From Flavobacterium psychrophilum (lineage in GTDB: Bacteria; Bacteroidota; Bacteroidia; Flavobacteriales; Flavobacteriaceae), in NCBI GenBank assembly GCA_945897545.1, contig CAMDGJ010000098.1, positions 1 to 10,036 of the forward strand: DNA of 10,036 bases. The letters are read 5' to 3'. Position 1 is the first letter of the stretch. Each line of letters opens with the position of its first letter. The translations under genes and the position numbers were made by a program. A model generated the notes under the pieces. The model had not been told where the DNA came from. It ran no database searches and saw nothing but the letters and a program-made list of their open reading frames with translations. Positions 1 through 6,508 of this stretch are shown here, piece by piece.

Positions 1-1068
1 CGATTTGATTTTGGAAAACAAAATCCCGGATTTATTGGTTGCTTTCAACGATATTCTTGCCAAAGGATTTGATGCTCATCATTTCGTTTCTGGATTGGCT
101 ACACATTTCAGAGATTTATTAGTTTCCAAAACTCCTTCGACTTTATCTTTATTAGAAGTAGGAGAACAGGCTCAAAAGCTGTACGCTATTCAGTCCCAAA
201 AAGCTTCTCAAGATTTCTTATTGAAAGGTATCGAGATTGCAAATAATTGTGATTTGAAATACAAACTCAGCCAAAACCAGCGACTACTCGTTGAACTTTG
301 CTTGATGCAACTCGCCTCCATCACCTTTGATGGAGAAAAAAAAAAGTTGATCAATTTATAATTCCGCCCACTTATTTTAGGAGAACTGATTATTCTATAG
401 TTGAAAAAATCAGTGACAATTTCAATAAAAATGTCAATGGCAATATCAATGTCAATGAAAATATCATTAGCAATGAGAAAAATCGAATAGAAAGCGCAAT
501 CGCAGAACCAAAAACAGAAATTAATAGTTCAGAGGTAATTATTTCAACAGTACCTAAAAATCCCATCCCAATAGTAATCGGGACACAAACAACAAACTTT
601 TCTGAGGGTCCTAAATTTTCAGCTTTATCACTTTCTAGTATTCGTGCTAAAAAAGAATTATTACAAAACGCAAAAGGTATTGAAAAAGCTGAGGAACATA
701 TTCCTACTGAAACTTTCAATGAAACCGATATGCTGTTACAATGGAGCAAATACGCTCAACGATTGGGTGATAAAGGACATAAGATAATGGAATCGCTTTT
801 GATGATTGGTTACCCTAAATTAGATGGCACAACTATAACACACGAATTGCCAAATGAAGGTTCAAAAATTGAATTTGAATCTGAAGAAAATGAACTTTTG
901 GGTTATTTGAGAGGCAAGCTTCATAATCACGACATTAGGATTGATGTTGTAGTGAATGAAAAAGTGGAAAATAAATTTGCTTTTACACCTCTAGATAAAT
1001 ACAATAGATTGAATGAAATTAATCCAAATTTAGAGTTGTTGAAAAAGACATTCGATTTGGATATTTAA
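1..1068 (+). CDS. dnaX: DNA polymerase III subunit gamma/tau, C-terminal part, with a frame junction at an A10 run
   Basis: DnaX is the ATPase subunit of the clamp loader; the long form, tau, also ties polymerase to helicase. The 5' part, with the ATPase domain, lies outside the window. Bases 2-361 encode the end of the collar domain III (FVSGLATHFRDLLV and LVELCLMQLAS are typical) and finish KKKLINL, TAA at 359-361. The family-typical continuation FIIPPTYF lies in the -1 frame and stays open to the TAA at 1066-1068, with a hydrophilic Asn-rich linker and a tau-like end (LLGYLRGKLHN, FAFTPLDKYNRL). The -1 frame has a stop at 328-330, so the switch must fall within 331-358, where the A run at 336-345 is the obvious site. 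An A11 or A8 transcript, or a ribosomal -1 slip, gives tau; the unshifted frame gives a gamma-like protein. The alternatives are a miscounted homopolymer or a real frameshift mutation. The gene identity is secure from both halves; the mechanism is inferred. Confidence 0.9.
316..345 (+). promoter_or_regulatory. Hairpin plus A10 slippage signal in dnaX
   Basis: CTCCATC (316-322) and GATGGAG (329-335) form a perfect 7-bp stem with a 6-base loop. The stem is followed with no gap by ten A residues (336-345). A hairpin directly 5' of an A run is the layout known to promote RNA polymerase slippage in some insertion sequences, and a plain A run does so in Thermus dnaX. The A run also offers several A AAA AAA heptamers for ribosomal -1 shifting. 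The structure and the frame change are seen; its action in the cell is inferred. Confidence 0.6.
430..474 (+). repeat. Degenerate AAT-NNC hexamer repeat in the dnaX linker
   Basis: In the tau frame every second codon is AAT, giving NVNGNINVNENI and then ISN. The unit is roughly AAT followed by GTC, GGC or ATC. It encodes an Asn-rich, probably disordered tether between the collar and the C-terminal tau domain. It looks like a slippage-expanded low-complexity stretch. Confidence 0.6.
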
Positions 1069-1099
1069 AAATTTTATCATTTTAAATTAAAAAAAATTA

Positions 1100-1146
1100 C
1101 CGCAGATTCGCAGATTAATAATAAATTAAAATCTGCGAATCTGCGG
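1100..1146. terminator. Bidirectional terminator between dnaX and ppx
   Basis: A perfect 17-bp stem (1100-1116 with 1130-1146) closes a 13-base AT loop. TTTT follows on the plus strand, and a run of eight T follows on the minus strand (plus-strand A run at 1090-1097). It sits 31 bases after the dnaX stop and 33 bases from the ppx stop, so it can end both convergent transcripts. Each arm contains the 8-mer CGCAGATT twice in tandem, or its complement, which suggests the palindrome may belong to a dispersed repeat family. Confidence 0.9.
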
Positions 1147-1179
1147 TTTTATAAAGTCCTAGAGAATTAGCGAAATTAA

Positions 1180-2109
1180 CTATATCTTCCCGTAATACAT
1201 TGCCTTCACAATACCGTCTGAAAGTCCTATTTTAGGGACGTAAATGTTTCTGGCTCCGCTCCATTTCATAGCATTGAGATAAATTTTAGTAGCAGGAATA
1301 ATTACGTCAGCACGATCGGGATTCAAACCTAACTCAGAAATCCTCTGTTGATAGGTAAGAGAATTTAAGTATGCATATTGAGAATTCAAGTAAATATAAG
1401 ACAACGGTTTGTCTTGTAATTTGCCAGACATTTTGAATAATTTGTTAATGTTTCCGCCGGAGCCTATAATGACTACTTCATCATAATCTTGTGTATTGGT
1501 TTTAATCCATTTTTCCATTTCTTCCCAAACAATATCGCAAACCATGTTATTTAGAAAACGAACTGTACCCGCTTTGAATGATTTAGAAACAATAATTTTA
1601 CCGTTGTAAAACAGTGAAAACTCAGTGCTACCGCCACCAACATCTACATAAAGATAAGTTTTATCAGCCTTTAGAAGATGATGAAAATCTGTTGAAGCTA
1701 TAATTACGGCTTCTTTTTTTCCATCGATGATTTCAATATCGATATCCGCTTTTTCTCTTATAATATCTACAACTTCCTGCCCATTATAAGCTTCCCGCAT
1801 TGCCGAAGTAGCAAGAGCCTTGTATTTTTCGACTTTGTGAACCTTCATCAAAAGACGAAATGCTTTCATAGCGTCAATCATTCTATCGATATTTTCTAGA
1901 GAAATTTCGCCAACAGTAAAGGAATCTTGCCCCAAACGAATAGGAACACGAACTAAGGAGTTTTTATTAAATTGAGATTCTTTTCCTTCTTGTTCTACAA
2001 TATAGATAATTAATAGACGCATCGCATTTGACCCAATATCTATTGCGGCATATTTTTTAATTTTGAGGATATCCTCTCGCAGTGTTTTAATCTCTATGGT
2101 GTTATGCAT
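1180..2109 (-). CDS. ppx: Ppx/GppA family phosphatase (exopolyphosphatase-like)
   Basis: This cytoplasmic phosphatase of the ASKHA fold is expected to trim polyphosphate from its ends or to hydrolyse pppGpp. The phosphate-binding motifs are visible: DIGSNAMRL at about residues 24-32, the TSAMREA segment near 101-107, a GKKEA stretch around 130-134 where the family has its catalytic acidic residue, DVGGGSTEF at 156-164, GSGGN at 216-220, and GLNPDRADVI near 261-270. At 309 aa it is the short form, lacking the C-terminal HD-like domain of E. coli Ppx. The start chosen is ATG at 2107-2109; homologues tend to begin nearer the KKYAAIDIGS segment, so the first 15 or so residues are less certain. 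It lies 24 bases after ppk1 on the same strand, and pairing with polyphosphate kinase favours exopolyphosphatase over GppA, though sequence alone cannot settle this. Its stop, TAG, precedes the shared terminator. Confidence 0.9.
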   Translation of the reverse strand: MHNTIEIKTLREDILKIKKYAAIDIGSNAMRLLIIYIVEQEGKESQFNKNSLVRVPIRLGQDSFTVGEISLENIDRMIDAMKAFRLLMKVHKVEKYKALATSAMREAYNGQEVVDIIREKADIDIEIIDGKKEAVIIASTDFHHLLKADKTYLYVDVGGGSTEFSLFYNGKIIVSKSFKAGTVRFLNNMVCDIVWEEMEKWIKTNTQDYDEVVIIGSGGNINKLFKMSGKLQDKPLSYIYLNSQYAYLNSLTYQQRISELGLNPDRADVIIPATKIYLNAMKWSGARNIYVPKIGLSDGIVKAMYYGKI

Positions 2110-2133
2110 TAATCAAATTTTAATTAAGGAGGA

Positions 2134-4215
2134 TTACTTCTGATAAAATACTTCTTGTGCAATTTCAACTTTATTTAGATGATAATTATAGGTTTCGAAT
2201 TGCGCCCTAAAAATAGGTTCATTTCTTTTTCGAACTTTATATTTATTATCTAATTTTTCCGATTGATAGCGTGCTTTTACGTTTCCTTTCCATCCGATAT
2301 CAAAAATATCTATCAATTCTTTTTTAATTTTATCATCATAAATTGGACAAGTTACCTCGACTCTTGCATCAAGATTTCTAGTCATAAAATCAGCAGATGA
2401 AATATAAACTTCAGGATCTCCTGCATTCCCAAATATATAAATTCTAGAATGTTCGAGATAATTGTCGACAATACTTAAGGCTTCAATATTCTCACTCATG
2501 CCTAGAATTCCTGGAATTAAAGAACAAATTCCTCTAACTTCGAGTTGAATTTTTACTCCAGCATTACTCGCTTCATATAATTTATCAATCATTTCAAAAT
2601 CAGATAAACTATTCATTTTCAGCTTTATATAAGCTTCTTTGCCCTCTAAAGCGTTTGTCATTTCTCTGTCAATCATTTTATTAAAACGAGATCTTGTATA
2701 ATGTGGCGAAACGATAAGATGTTTGTATCTATAAAGACGATAGTTGATTTCGAAAAATTCAAAAATTTTAGTTGCATCTTTTAGTATTTGCTGATGACTT
2801 GTTAAAAGTGTTACATCGGTATAAATTTTGGCCGTTTGTTCGTTAAAATTTCCGGTTGAAATAAATCCGTATCGTTTAATAGAATCTTGCTCTATTCTTT
2901 CGATTACACAAACTTTGCTGTGTACTTTTAAACCTTTTATACCAAAAATAAGATTAATACCTTCGGTTTGCATTTGTTCAGCATAGGATATGTTCGAAGC
3001 TTCATCGAAACGCGCTTGTAATTCAATCTGTACCGTTACTTTTTTACCGTTTTTAGCAGCGTTTATAAGAGCGCTAATAATTTGAGAATTTTTTGCTAAT
3101 CGATACAATGTTATTTTAATGGCAGCAACTTTTGGATCTAAAGCTGCCTCTCTTAGAAACTTAGTTAGATACGAAAACGACTGATAAGGAGCATGTACTA
3201 AAAAATCTCTTTTACTTATTTTTTCTAAAATACTACCTTCGAGACTAAGTCCAGGAACAGGTAAAGGATTGTTTGTTTTATAAAGTAAATCATATCTTCC
3301 TAGGTTTGGGAATTTCATATAATCCCTTCTATTATGGTACTTACCACCCGGAATTATACTATCAGAAGAAATTATATGAATTTTATCGAGAATAAAACTA
3401 AGAATATCTTCTTCGATTAATTCGTCGTAAATAAAACGAACCGGCTCGCCGATTCTTCTGTCTTTGACACTTGTTGCAATTTTTTCGAGCATACTTTTAC
3501 TCAAATCACTATCCATCTCTAGTTGAGCGTCACGCGTAATTTTAATCATATGAGCTGAAATACTTTCGTATTCAAAAACATTAAAAATGCTGCTTAAATT
3601 GTGTCGTATTACATCATCGAGTAAAATAACATATTGCTTATCATCTTTTGAAGGTAATACCACAAATCGATTAATCGTGTTTGGAATTTCGATTAATGCA
3701 TAATGAACTTCTGCATTTTTTTTCAGTACCATTTTAACAGCTAAGTACCCTAAAGAATCTTTTAATACAGGGAATTCAGCTAAATCATTTAAAATTATGG
3801 TGATTAATTCTGGACTTAATTTTTGTATAAAAAAGTCTTTTAGAAACAGTTCTTGTTCATCAGAAATATGATTTTCATCTATTATAAATACATTTTCGGT
3901 TTGGAGTTTGGCTTCAATTATATTTAAAATCCTCAGACTTTCGTTTTGTTGTTCAATAACAATATTCGTAATATCTTTCAACAATTGATGAGCAGAAATT
4001 CCTCCAAAAAGATTTTTACCTGATATGCCCGACAAGCTCAGTCTTCGCACAGCAGCGAATCGAACTCTGAAAAATTCATCTAAATTATTAGAAAAAATAC
4101 CTAAAAAACGTAATCTTTCTAATAAAGGTACTGCATCGTCAGCAGCTTCTTGTAGGACTCTTGCATTAAAGTTTAACCAACTTTTTTCTCTTTCTATATA
4201 TTTATATTTATGCAC
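2134..4215 (-). CDS. ppk1: Polyphosphate kinase 1
   Basis: PPK1 reversibly moves the gamma phosphate of ATP onto a growing polyphosphate chain through a phosphohistidine. The 693-residue length is normal. The N domain opens with YIEREKSWLNFNARVLQEA and LDEFFRVR. The catalytic half carries ITLYRLAKNS (368-377), VHSK with the presumed autophosphorylated His at 432, STGNFNEQTAKIYTD (453-467), the second HKD-like His at 589 in LEHSR, and SADFMTRNLDARVE (607-620). The SADFM segment has Phe where many relatives have Trp. The start is GTG at 4213-4215; the only in-frame codons before it are ATT and AGT, preceded by the sixA TAA, so no upstream start is possible. With sixA 6 bases upstream and ppx 24 bases downstream it forms a tight operon for polyphosphate metabolism. 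Confidence 0.96.
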   Translation of the reverse strand: MHKYKYIEREKSWLNFNARVLQEAADDAVPLLERLRFLGIFSNNLDEFFRVRFAAVRRLSLSGISGKNLFGGISAHQLLKDITNIVIEQQNESLRILNIIEAKLQTENVFIIDENHISDEQELFLKDFFIQKLSPELITIILNDLAEFPVLKDSLGYLAVKMVLKKNAEVHYALIEIPNTINRFVVLPSKDDKQYVILLDDVIRHNLSSIFNVFEYESISAHMIKITRDAQLEMDSDLSKSMLEKIATSVKDRRIGEPVRFIYDELIEEDILSFILDKIHIISSDSIIPGGKYHNRRDYMKFPNLGRYDLLYKTNNPLPVPGLSLEGSILEKISKRDFLVHAPYQSFSYLTKFLREAALDPKVAAIKITLYRLAKNSQIISALINAAKNGKKVTVQIELQARFDEASNISYAEQMQTEGINLIFGIKGLKVHSKVCVIERIEQDSIKRYGFISTGNFNEQTAKIYTDVTLLTSHQQILKDATKIFEFFEINYRLYRYKHLIVSPHYTRSRFNKMIDREMTNALEGKEAYIKLKMNSLSDFEMIDKLYEASNAGVKIQLEVRGICSLIPGILGMSENIEALSIVDNYLEHSRIYIFGNAGDPEVYISSADFMTRNLDARVEVTCPIYDDKIKKELIDIFDIGWKGNVKARYQSEKLDNKYKVRKRNEPIFRAQFETYNYHLNKVEIAQEVFYQK

Positions 4216-4221
4216 ACTAAT

Positions 4222-4707
4222 TTATTTTAAATTTTTAGGGAATATTGTCTTTTTAGTTTTGCCTTTATTTATTTTCCCCCAACTATCTGTGTCAAATTGA
4301 AGCCAAACTAAGCCTGCCGTGGGGACATGGCCAATAAATACATCGCCAAATTTATCAACAAAATTTGTAATAGCATCATTATGCCCAAAAAGAATAACAT
4401 TTTCAAAATCATTACTGCATGATTTAATAACTTTCTCTAATTGTTTTACTTCAAAAGTATAAAGTTCCTCTTTAAAAACGACACTTTCTATGGGATACGA
4501 AAAATTTTGGCAAAAAATCATGGCAGTTTCTTGTGTTCTTTTTGCGGAACTACTCCAAATTATATAGGTAGAGGGAATAAATCGCATACAATTTGCGGCA
4601 ACAAGGTGTGCATCATGAATTCCTTTGTGTTCTAATGTCCTATCAATATCTCTTACGGGCGATTCCCAACTGGATTTTGCATGTCGTATTAGTATTAGAT
4701 TTTTCAT
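4222..4707 (-). CDS. sixA: SixA-like histidine phosphatase (phosphoglycerate mutase superfamily)
   Basis: This small, single-domain cytosolic protein of 161 residues belongs to the histidine phosphatase superfamily. The catalytic RHG-type motif is near the N-terminus (LIRHAKSSW, Arg8 and His9, the phospho-acceptor). Arg57 lies in SSSAKRTQETA, and the second catalytic His is His109 in LFGHNDAIT. SixA proteins remove phosphate from phosphohistidine, for example on HPt domains or PTS proteins; the substrate here is unknown. It is the first gene of the sixA-ppk1-ppx cluster and is followed after 6 bases by ppk1, whose product itself runs through a phosphohistidine. The start is ATG at 4705-4707, directly before KNLILIRHA as in relatives. 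I saw no perfect Bacteroidetes -7 box (TAnnTTTG) in the leader. The name is a family assignment; another PGM-type phosphatase role is possible. Confidence 0.88.
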   Translation of the reverse strand: MKNLILIRHAKSSWESPVRDIDRTLEHKGIHDAHLVAANCMRFIPSTYIIWSSSAKRTQETAMIFCQNFSYPIESVVFKEELYTFEVKQLEKVIKSCSNDFENVILFGHNDAITNFVDKFGDVFIGHVPTAGLVWLQFDTDSWGKINKGKTKKTIFPKNLK

Positions 4708-5175
4708 AAATTATATTGTCTTTAGTTCAGGTTAAGAATACTGCATGATTATCCGTAAACTACCCGAAAATCTTGTTACCAGGCGATTATTTGTGAGCTA
4801 TATAAATCGTTAAAAAATCATATTATTATTCGACTAAAATCATTTTATACTTTTATTCAAAATCCAATTTATAACCATCTTTGTTTTTTTGTCAGTAAAA
4901 TAAATCAACAACGCCAAAAAAAAATATTAGAAAAATAATTACTTTTCTTATCTTTTTAGTGTTTTGCGAAACCCAATTTAGATTATCAGAAAGAGGCCTT
5001 ATTTATGGCTTCTTTTTCATTGACTTGAATCGAGTAGCAATGTACTACTATATTTAAGTATCATCCTAAAATACGATTCTACAATTTACAAAATATTTTC
5101 TAAAAAAGACAATAATTTTTTCTTTTAAAATATATTTTGTTAAAAACTAACAAAGGTTGTTTCATTATAAGTTAT
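4708..5175. other. AT-rich gene-free leader upstream of sixA
   Basis: About 470 bases without a credible gene on either strand: stops are frequent in all frames. It must hold the promoter of the minus-strand sixA operon, but I found no clean -33/-7 pair. It contains the hairpin at 4989-5016 and a small inverted repeat, TTTGTTA (5136-5142) with TAACAAA (5148-5154), close to the left end of the insertion-sequence remnant. Confidence 0.6.
4989..5016 (+). terminator. Terminator-like hairpin with no upstream gene
   Basis: AGAGGCC (4992-4998) pairs with GGCTTCT (5007-5013) through one G-U pair around the loop TTATTTAT. A-U pairs extend the base, and TTTTTC follows on the plus strand. It has the form of an intrinsic terminator, but no plus-strand gene precedes it. 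It could be the tail of an unseen small RNA, a relic of a lost gene, or a weak minus-strand structure in the sixA leader. Confidence 0.4.
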
Positions 5176-5192
5176 TAGTACCGGTGCGTTAA
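5168..5192 (+). repeat. Left terminal inverted repeat and flanking 8-bp direct repeat
   Basis: TAAGTTAT (5168-5175), the candidate target copy, abuts the inward-reading end TAGTACCGGTGCGTTAA (5176-5192). The inner part, TGCGTTAA, is identical to the complement of the right end. Confidence 0.6.
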
Positions 5193-5716
5193 TTTTAATT
5201 TTATTTGTTTAATGTATTCATTTTATTGCACATATGCGTTCTTTGATTTGTTGATTTGATTTGAAAGTTGATTATTTTATATTTAAAAAATTTAAAATAA
5301 TGAATTCAGCTAAGTATGTTTTTGCTCAAGTACTATGTTTTGTTAATAGATATGAATTTTACAAGATAGTAAAAAAGTATAATGGCAATTCTCGCGTTCG
5401 AGAATTTGATTGCTGAAATCAATTTATTCAGTTATTTTTTGGACAACTCATTAACCTACACTCGTTACGAGATATTTGTTTATGTCTTTAAGCTCAAGAT
5501 AACAGGTTTTATCACTTGGAAATTAAGAATTACGTAACCCATACTACTTCATCACGAGCAAAGGAAAAACGTGATTAGTAAATTTTAAGCATATCCACAT
5601 TTGATAAAACGCCAATATGTGAATTATTGAGCGACTTTCAAAACAATCAAAATGTCAATGAACAACAATATAATATTTTTGATAATTTAGATTAATTTTT
5701 AACGCAGCAGCACTAG
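5176..5716 (+). mobile_element. Decayed, internally deleted IS4-family insertion sequence
   Basis: The ends match as imperfect inverted repeats: plus-strand 5171-5192 and the complement of 5699-5720 agree at 17 of 22 positions, and the resemblance runs on outward through ATTATAA. Between them lies a transposase reading frame with four internal stops that keeps only the start and the end of the protein. The direct repeat TAAGTTAT occurs at 5168-5175 and 5717-5724 and is a likely 8-bp target duplication. At about 540 bp the element is far shorter than a full IS of this kind, has no catalytic core, and could move only in trans, if at all. The exact ends are uncertain by a few bases. Confidence 0.75.
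5300..5695 (+). pseudogene. Transposase remnant, DUF4372 / IS4 type, with internal stops and a large central deletion
   Basis: Reading from ATG at 5300 in one frame gives MNSAKYVFAQVLCFVNRYEF, then KIVKKYNGN, a TGA at 5414-5416 where relatives have Trp (FxCWNQF), NQFIQLFFGQL and LHSLRDICLCL, a TAA at 5489-5491 where Lys is usual, then FYHLEIKNYV and SRAKEKRD, and TAG TAA at 5576-5581. This is the N-terminal DUF4372 region of IS4-type transposases common in Bacteroidetes, recognised from memory. The same frame then reads FDKTPICELLSDFQNNQNVN to a TAA at 5693-5695, just inside the right terminal repeat, and resembles the protein's C-terminus. About 130 codons remain of an expected 380 or so; the DDE catalytic region is gone. 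The junction probably lies near 5576-5600. It cannot encode an active enzyme. Confidence 0.8.
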
Positions 5717-5724
5717 TAAGTTAT
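5699..5724 (+). repeat. Right terminal inverted repeat and flanking 8-bp direct repeat
   Basis: The stretch TTAACGCAGCAGCACTAG (5699-5716) reads inward from the right as CTAGTGCTGCTGCGTTAA, matching the left end. It is followed by the second TAAGTTAT (5717-5724). Paired symmetrically with the left end the repeat would stop at 5715, so one base is unassigned. Confidence 0.6.
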
Positions 5725-5763
5725 AATAAAAAAGTAAATGTGTTTATTACGTATTTTATACGC

Positions 5764-5790
5764 AAAAAAAACCTTGCAGAAACTGCAAGG
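5764..5790 (-). terminator. Intrinsic terminator of the porQ-cmk transcript
   Basis: On the minus strand a perfect 8-bp stem (CCTTGCAG and CTGCAAGG, 5772-5779 with 5783-5790) with a 3-base TTT loop is followed by eight T residues (plus-strand A run 5764-5771). It starts 30 bases after the cmk stop and isolates that operon from the insertion-sequence remnant and sixA. Confidence 0.9.
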
Positions 5791-5820
5791 CTACATTATT
5801 TAACACGAAACTATCTTAAG

Positions 5821-6501
5821 CTACATTTTAACATATTTCAATACCCTTTCAAATTGTTCTTCTTTTGATATAGTGGAATTATCAAATTCTATAGCGTCTT
5901 CCGCCATTACAAGCGGAGAATCTGCGCGATGGGTATCAATATAGTCTCGTTCTTCAACGTTTTTTAAAACTTCATCAAAAGTAACATTATCGCCTTTCAT
6001 TTTTAATTCTTTAAATCTTCTTTCGGCTCGTGTTCTAGGGTTTGCTGTCATAAATATTTTTAAATCTGCATCCGGGAAAACTACTGTTCCTATATCTCTT
6101 CCATCCATCACAATACCTTTACTTTTACCCATTTCTTGTTGTTGTTCGACAAGTTTTGAACGTACTTCAGAAATTTCCGCAACTTTACTAACAAAAGAAG
6201 AAACTTCTATAGTACGTATTTCTTTCTCAACGTTGACCCCATTTAAAAACATTTCGGCAAAACCTAAATTGGGATTAAATTTGAACACTAACTTTATGTA
6301 CGGCAAACTATTAGTAAGTGATTGTACATCAAAAAAAGTTGCACTAATATATCCTTTTTGCATTGCAAATAAAGCTACTGCACGATACATAGCTCCAGTA
6401 TCAACATAAACATATTCCAAATACTTGGCTAATTCTTTTGCTAAAGTACTTTTTCCAGTAGATGAAAATCCGTCAATTGCTATCGTAATTTTTTTATCCA
6501 T
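5821..6501 (-). CDS. cmk: Cytidylate kinase
   Basis: This cytosolic (d)CMP kinase transfers phosphate from ATP to CMP or dCMP, feeding CTP and dCTP synthesis. The P-loop is GFSSTGKST (residues 11-19). YVDTGAMYRAVALFA (32-46) is the conserved substrate region, DGRDIGTVVFPDADLK (133-148) is the family signature, the segment at 156-163 carries the lid arginines, and ERDYIDTHRADSPL (184-197) holds the CMP-binding Arg and Asp residues. The length, 226 aa, is normal for the bacterial type with the inserted nucleotide-binding domain. The ATG at 6499-6501 starts 7 bases after the porQ stop, so the two are almost surely co-transcribed, although their jobs are unrelated. All catalytic motifs are intact. 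The intrinsic terminator follows shortly after. Confidence 0.96.
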   Translation of the reverse strand: MDKKITIAIDGFSSTGKSTLAKELAKYLEYVYVDTGAMYRAVALFAMQKGYISATFFDVQSLTNSLPYIKLVFKFNPNLGFAEMFLNGVNVEKEIRTIEVSSFVSKVAEISEVRSKLVEQQQEMGKSKGIVMDGRDIGTVVFPDADLKIFMTANPRTRAERRFKELKMKGDNVTFDEVLKNVEERDYIDTHRADSPLVMAEDAIEFDNSTISKEEQFERVLKYVKM

Positions 6502-6508
6502 AATAATT

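Noticed and set aside
332..335. GGAG before the A10 run as a Shine-Dalgarno stimulator of ribosomal -1 shifting
   Set aside because: It directly abuts the slippery run, whereas the E. coli dnaX stimulator lies about 10 bases upstream. It also forms part of the hairpin, and Bacteroidetes use such pairing weakly.
336..361. dnaX as an inactivated pseudogene
   Set aside because: dnaX is essential, both halves are otherwise intact and family-like, and the break falls exactly at a slippery run. Programmed slippage or a read error is more likely.
390..749. Minus-strand open frame of 119 codons opposite the dnaX linker
   Set aside because: It mirrors the tau-frame coding sequence, has no recognisable domain, and the plus-strand frame matches known DnaX tails.
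4025..4635. Plus-strand open frames opposite the start of ppk1 and opposite sixA
   Set aside because: They are antisense shadows of well-supported genes, with no domain or start context.
4892..4999. Minus-strand stretch of about 35 codons with a basic then hydrophobic end (KKIRKVIIFLIFFFGVV)
   Set aside because: It has no ATG, GTG or TTG at a sensible place, is very AT-rich, and could arise by chance. It might be a gene relic but cannot be supported.
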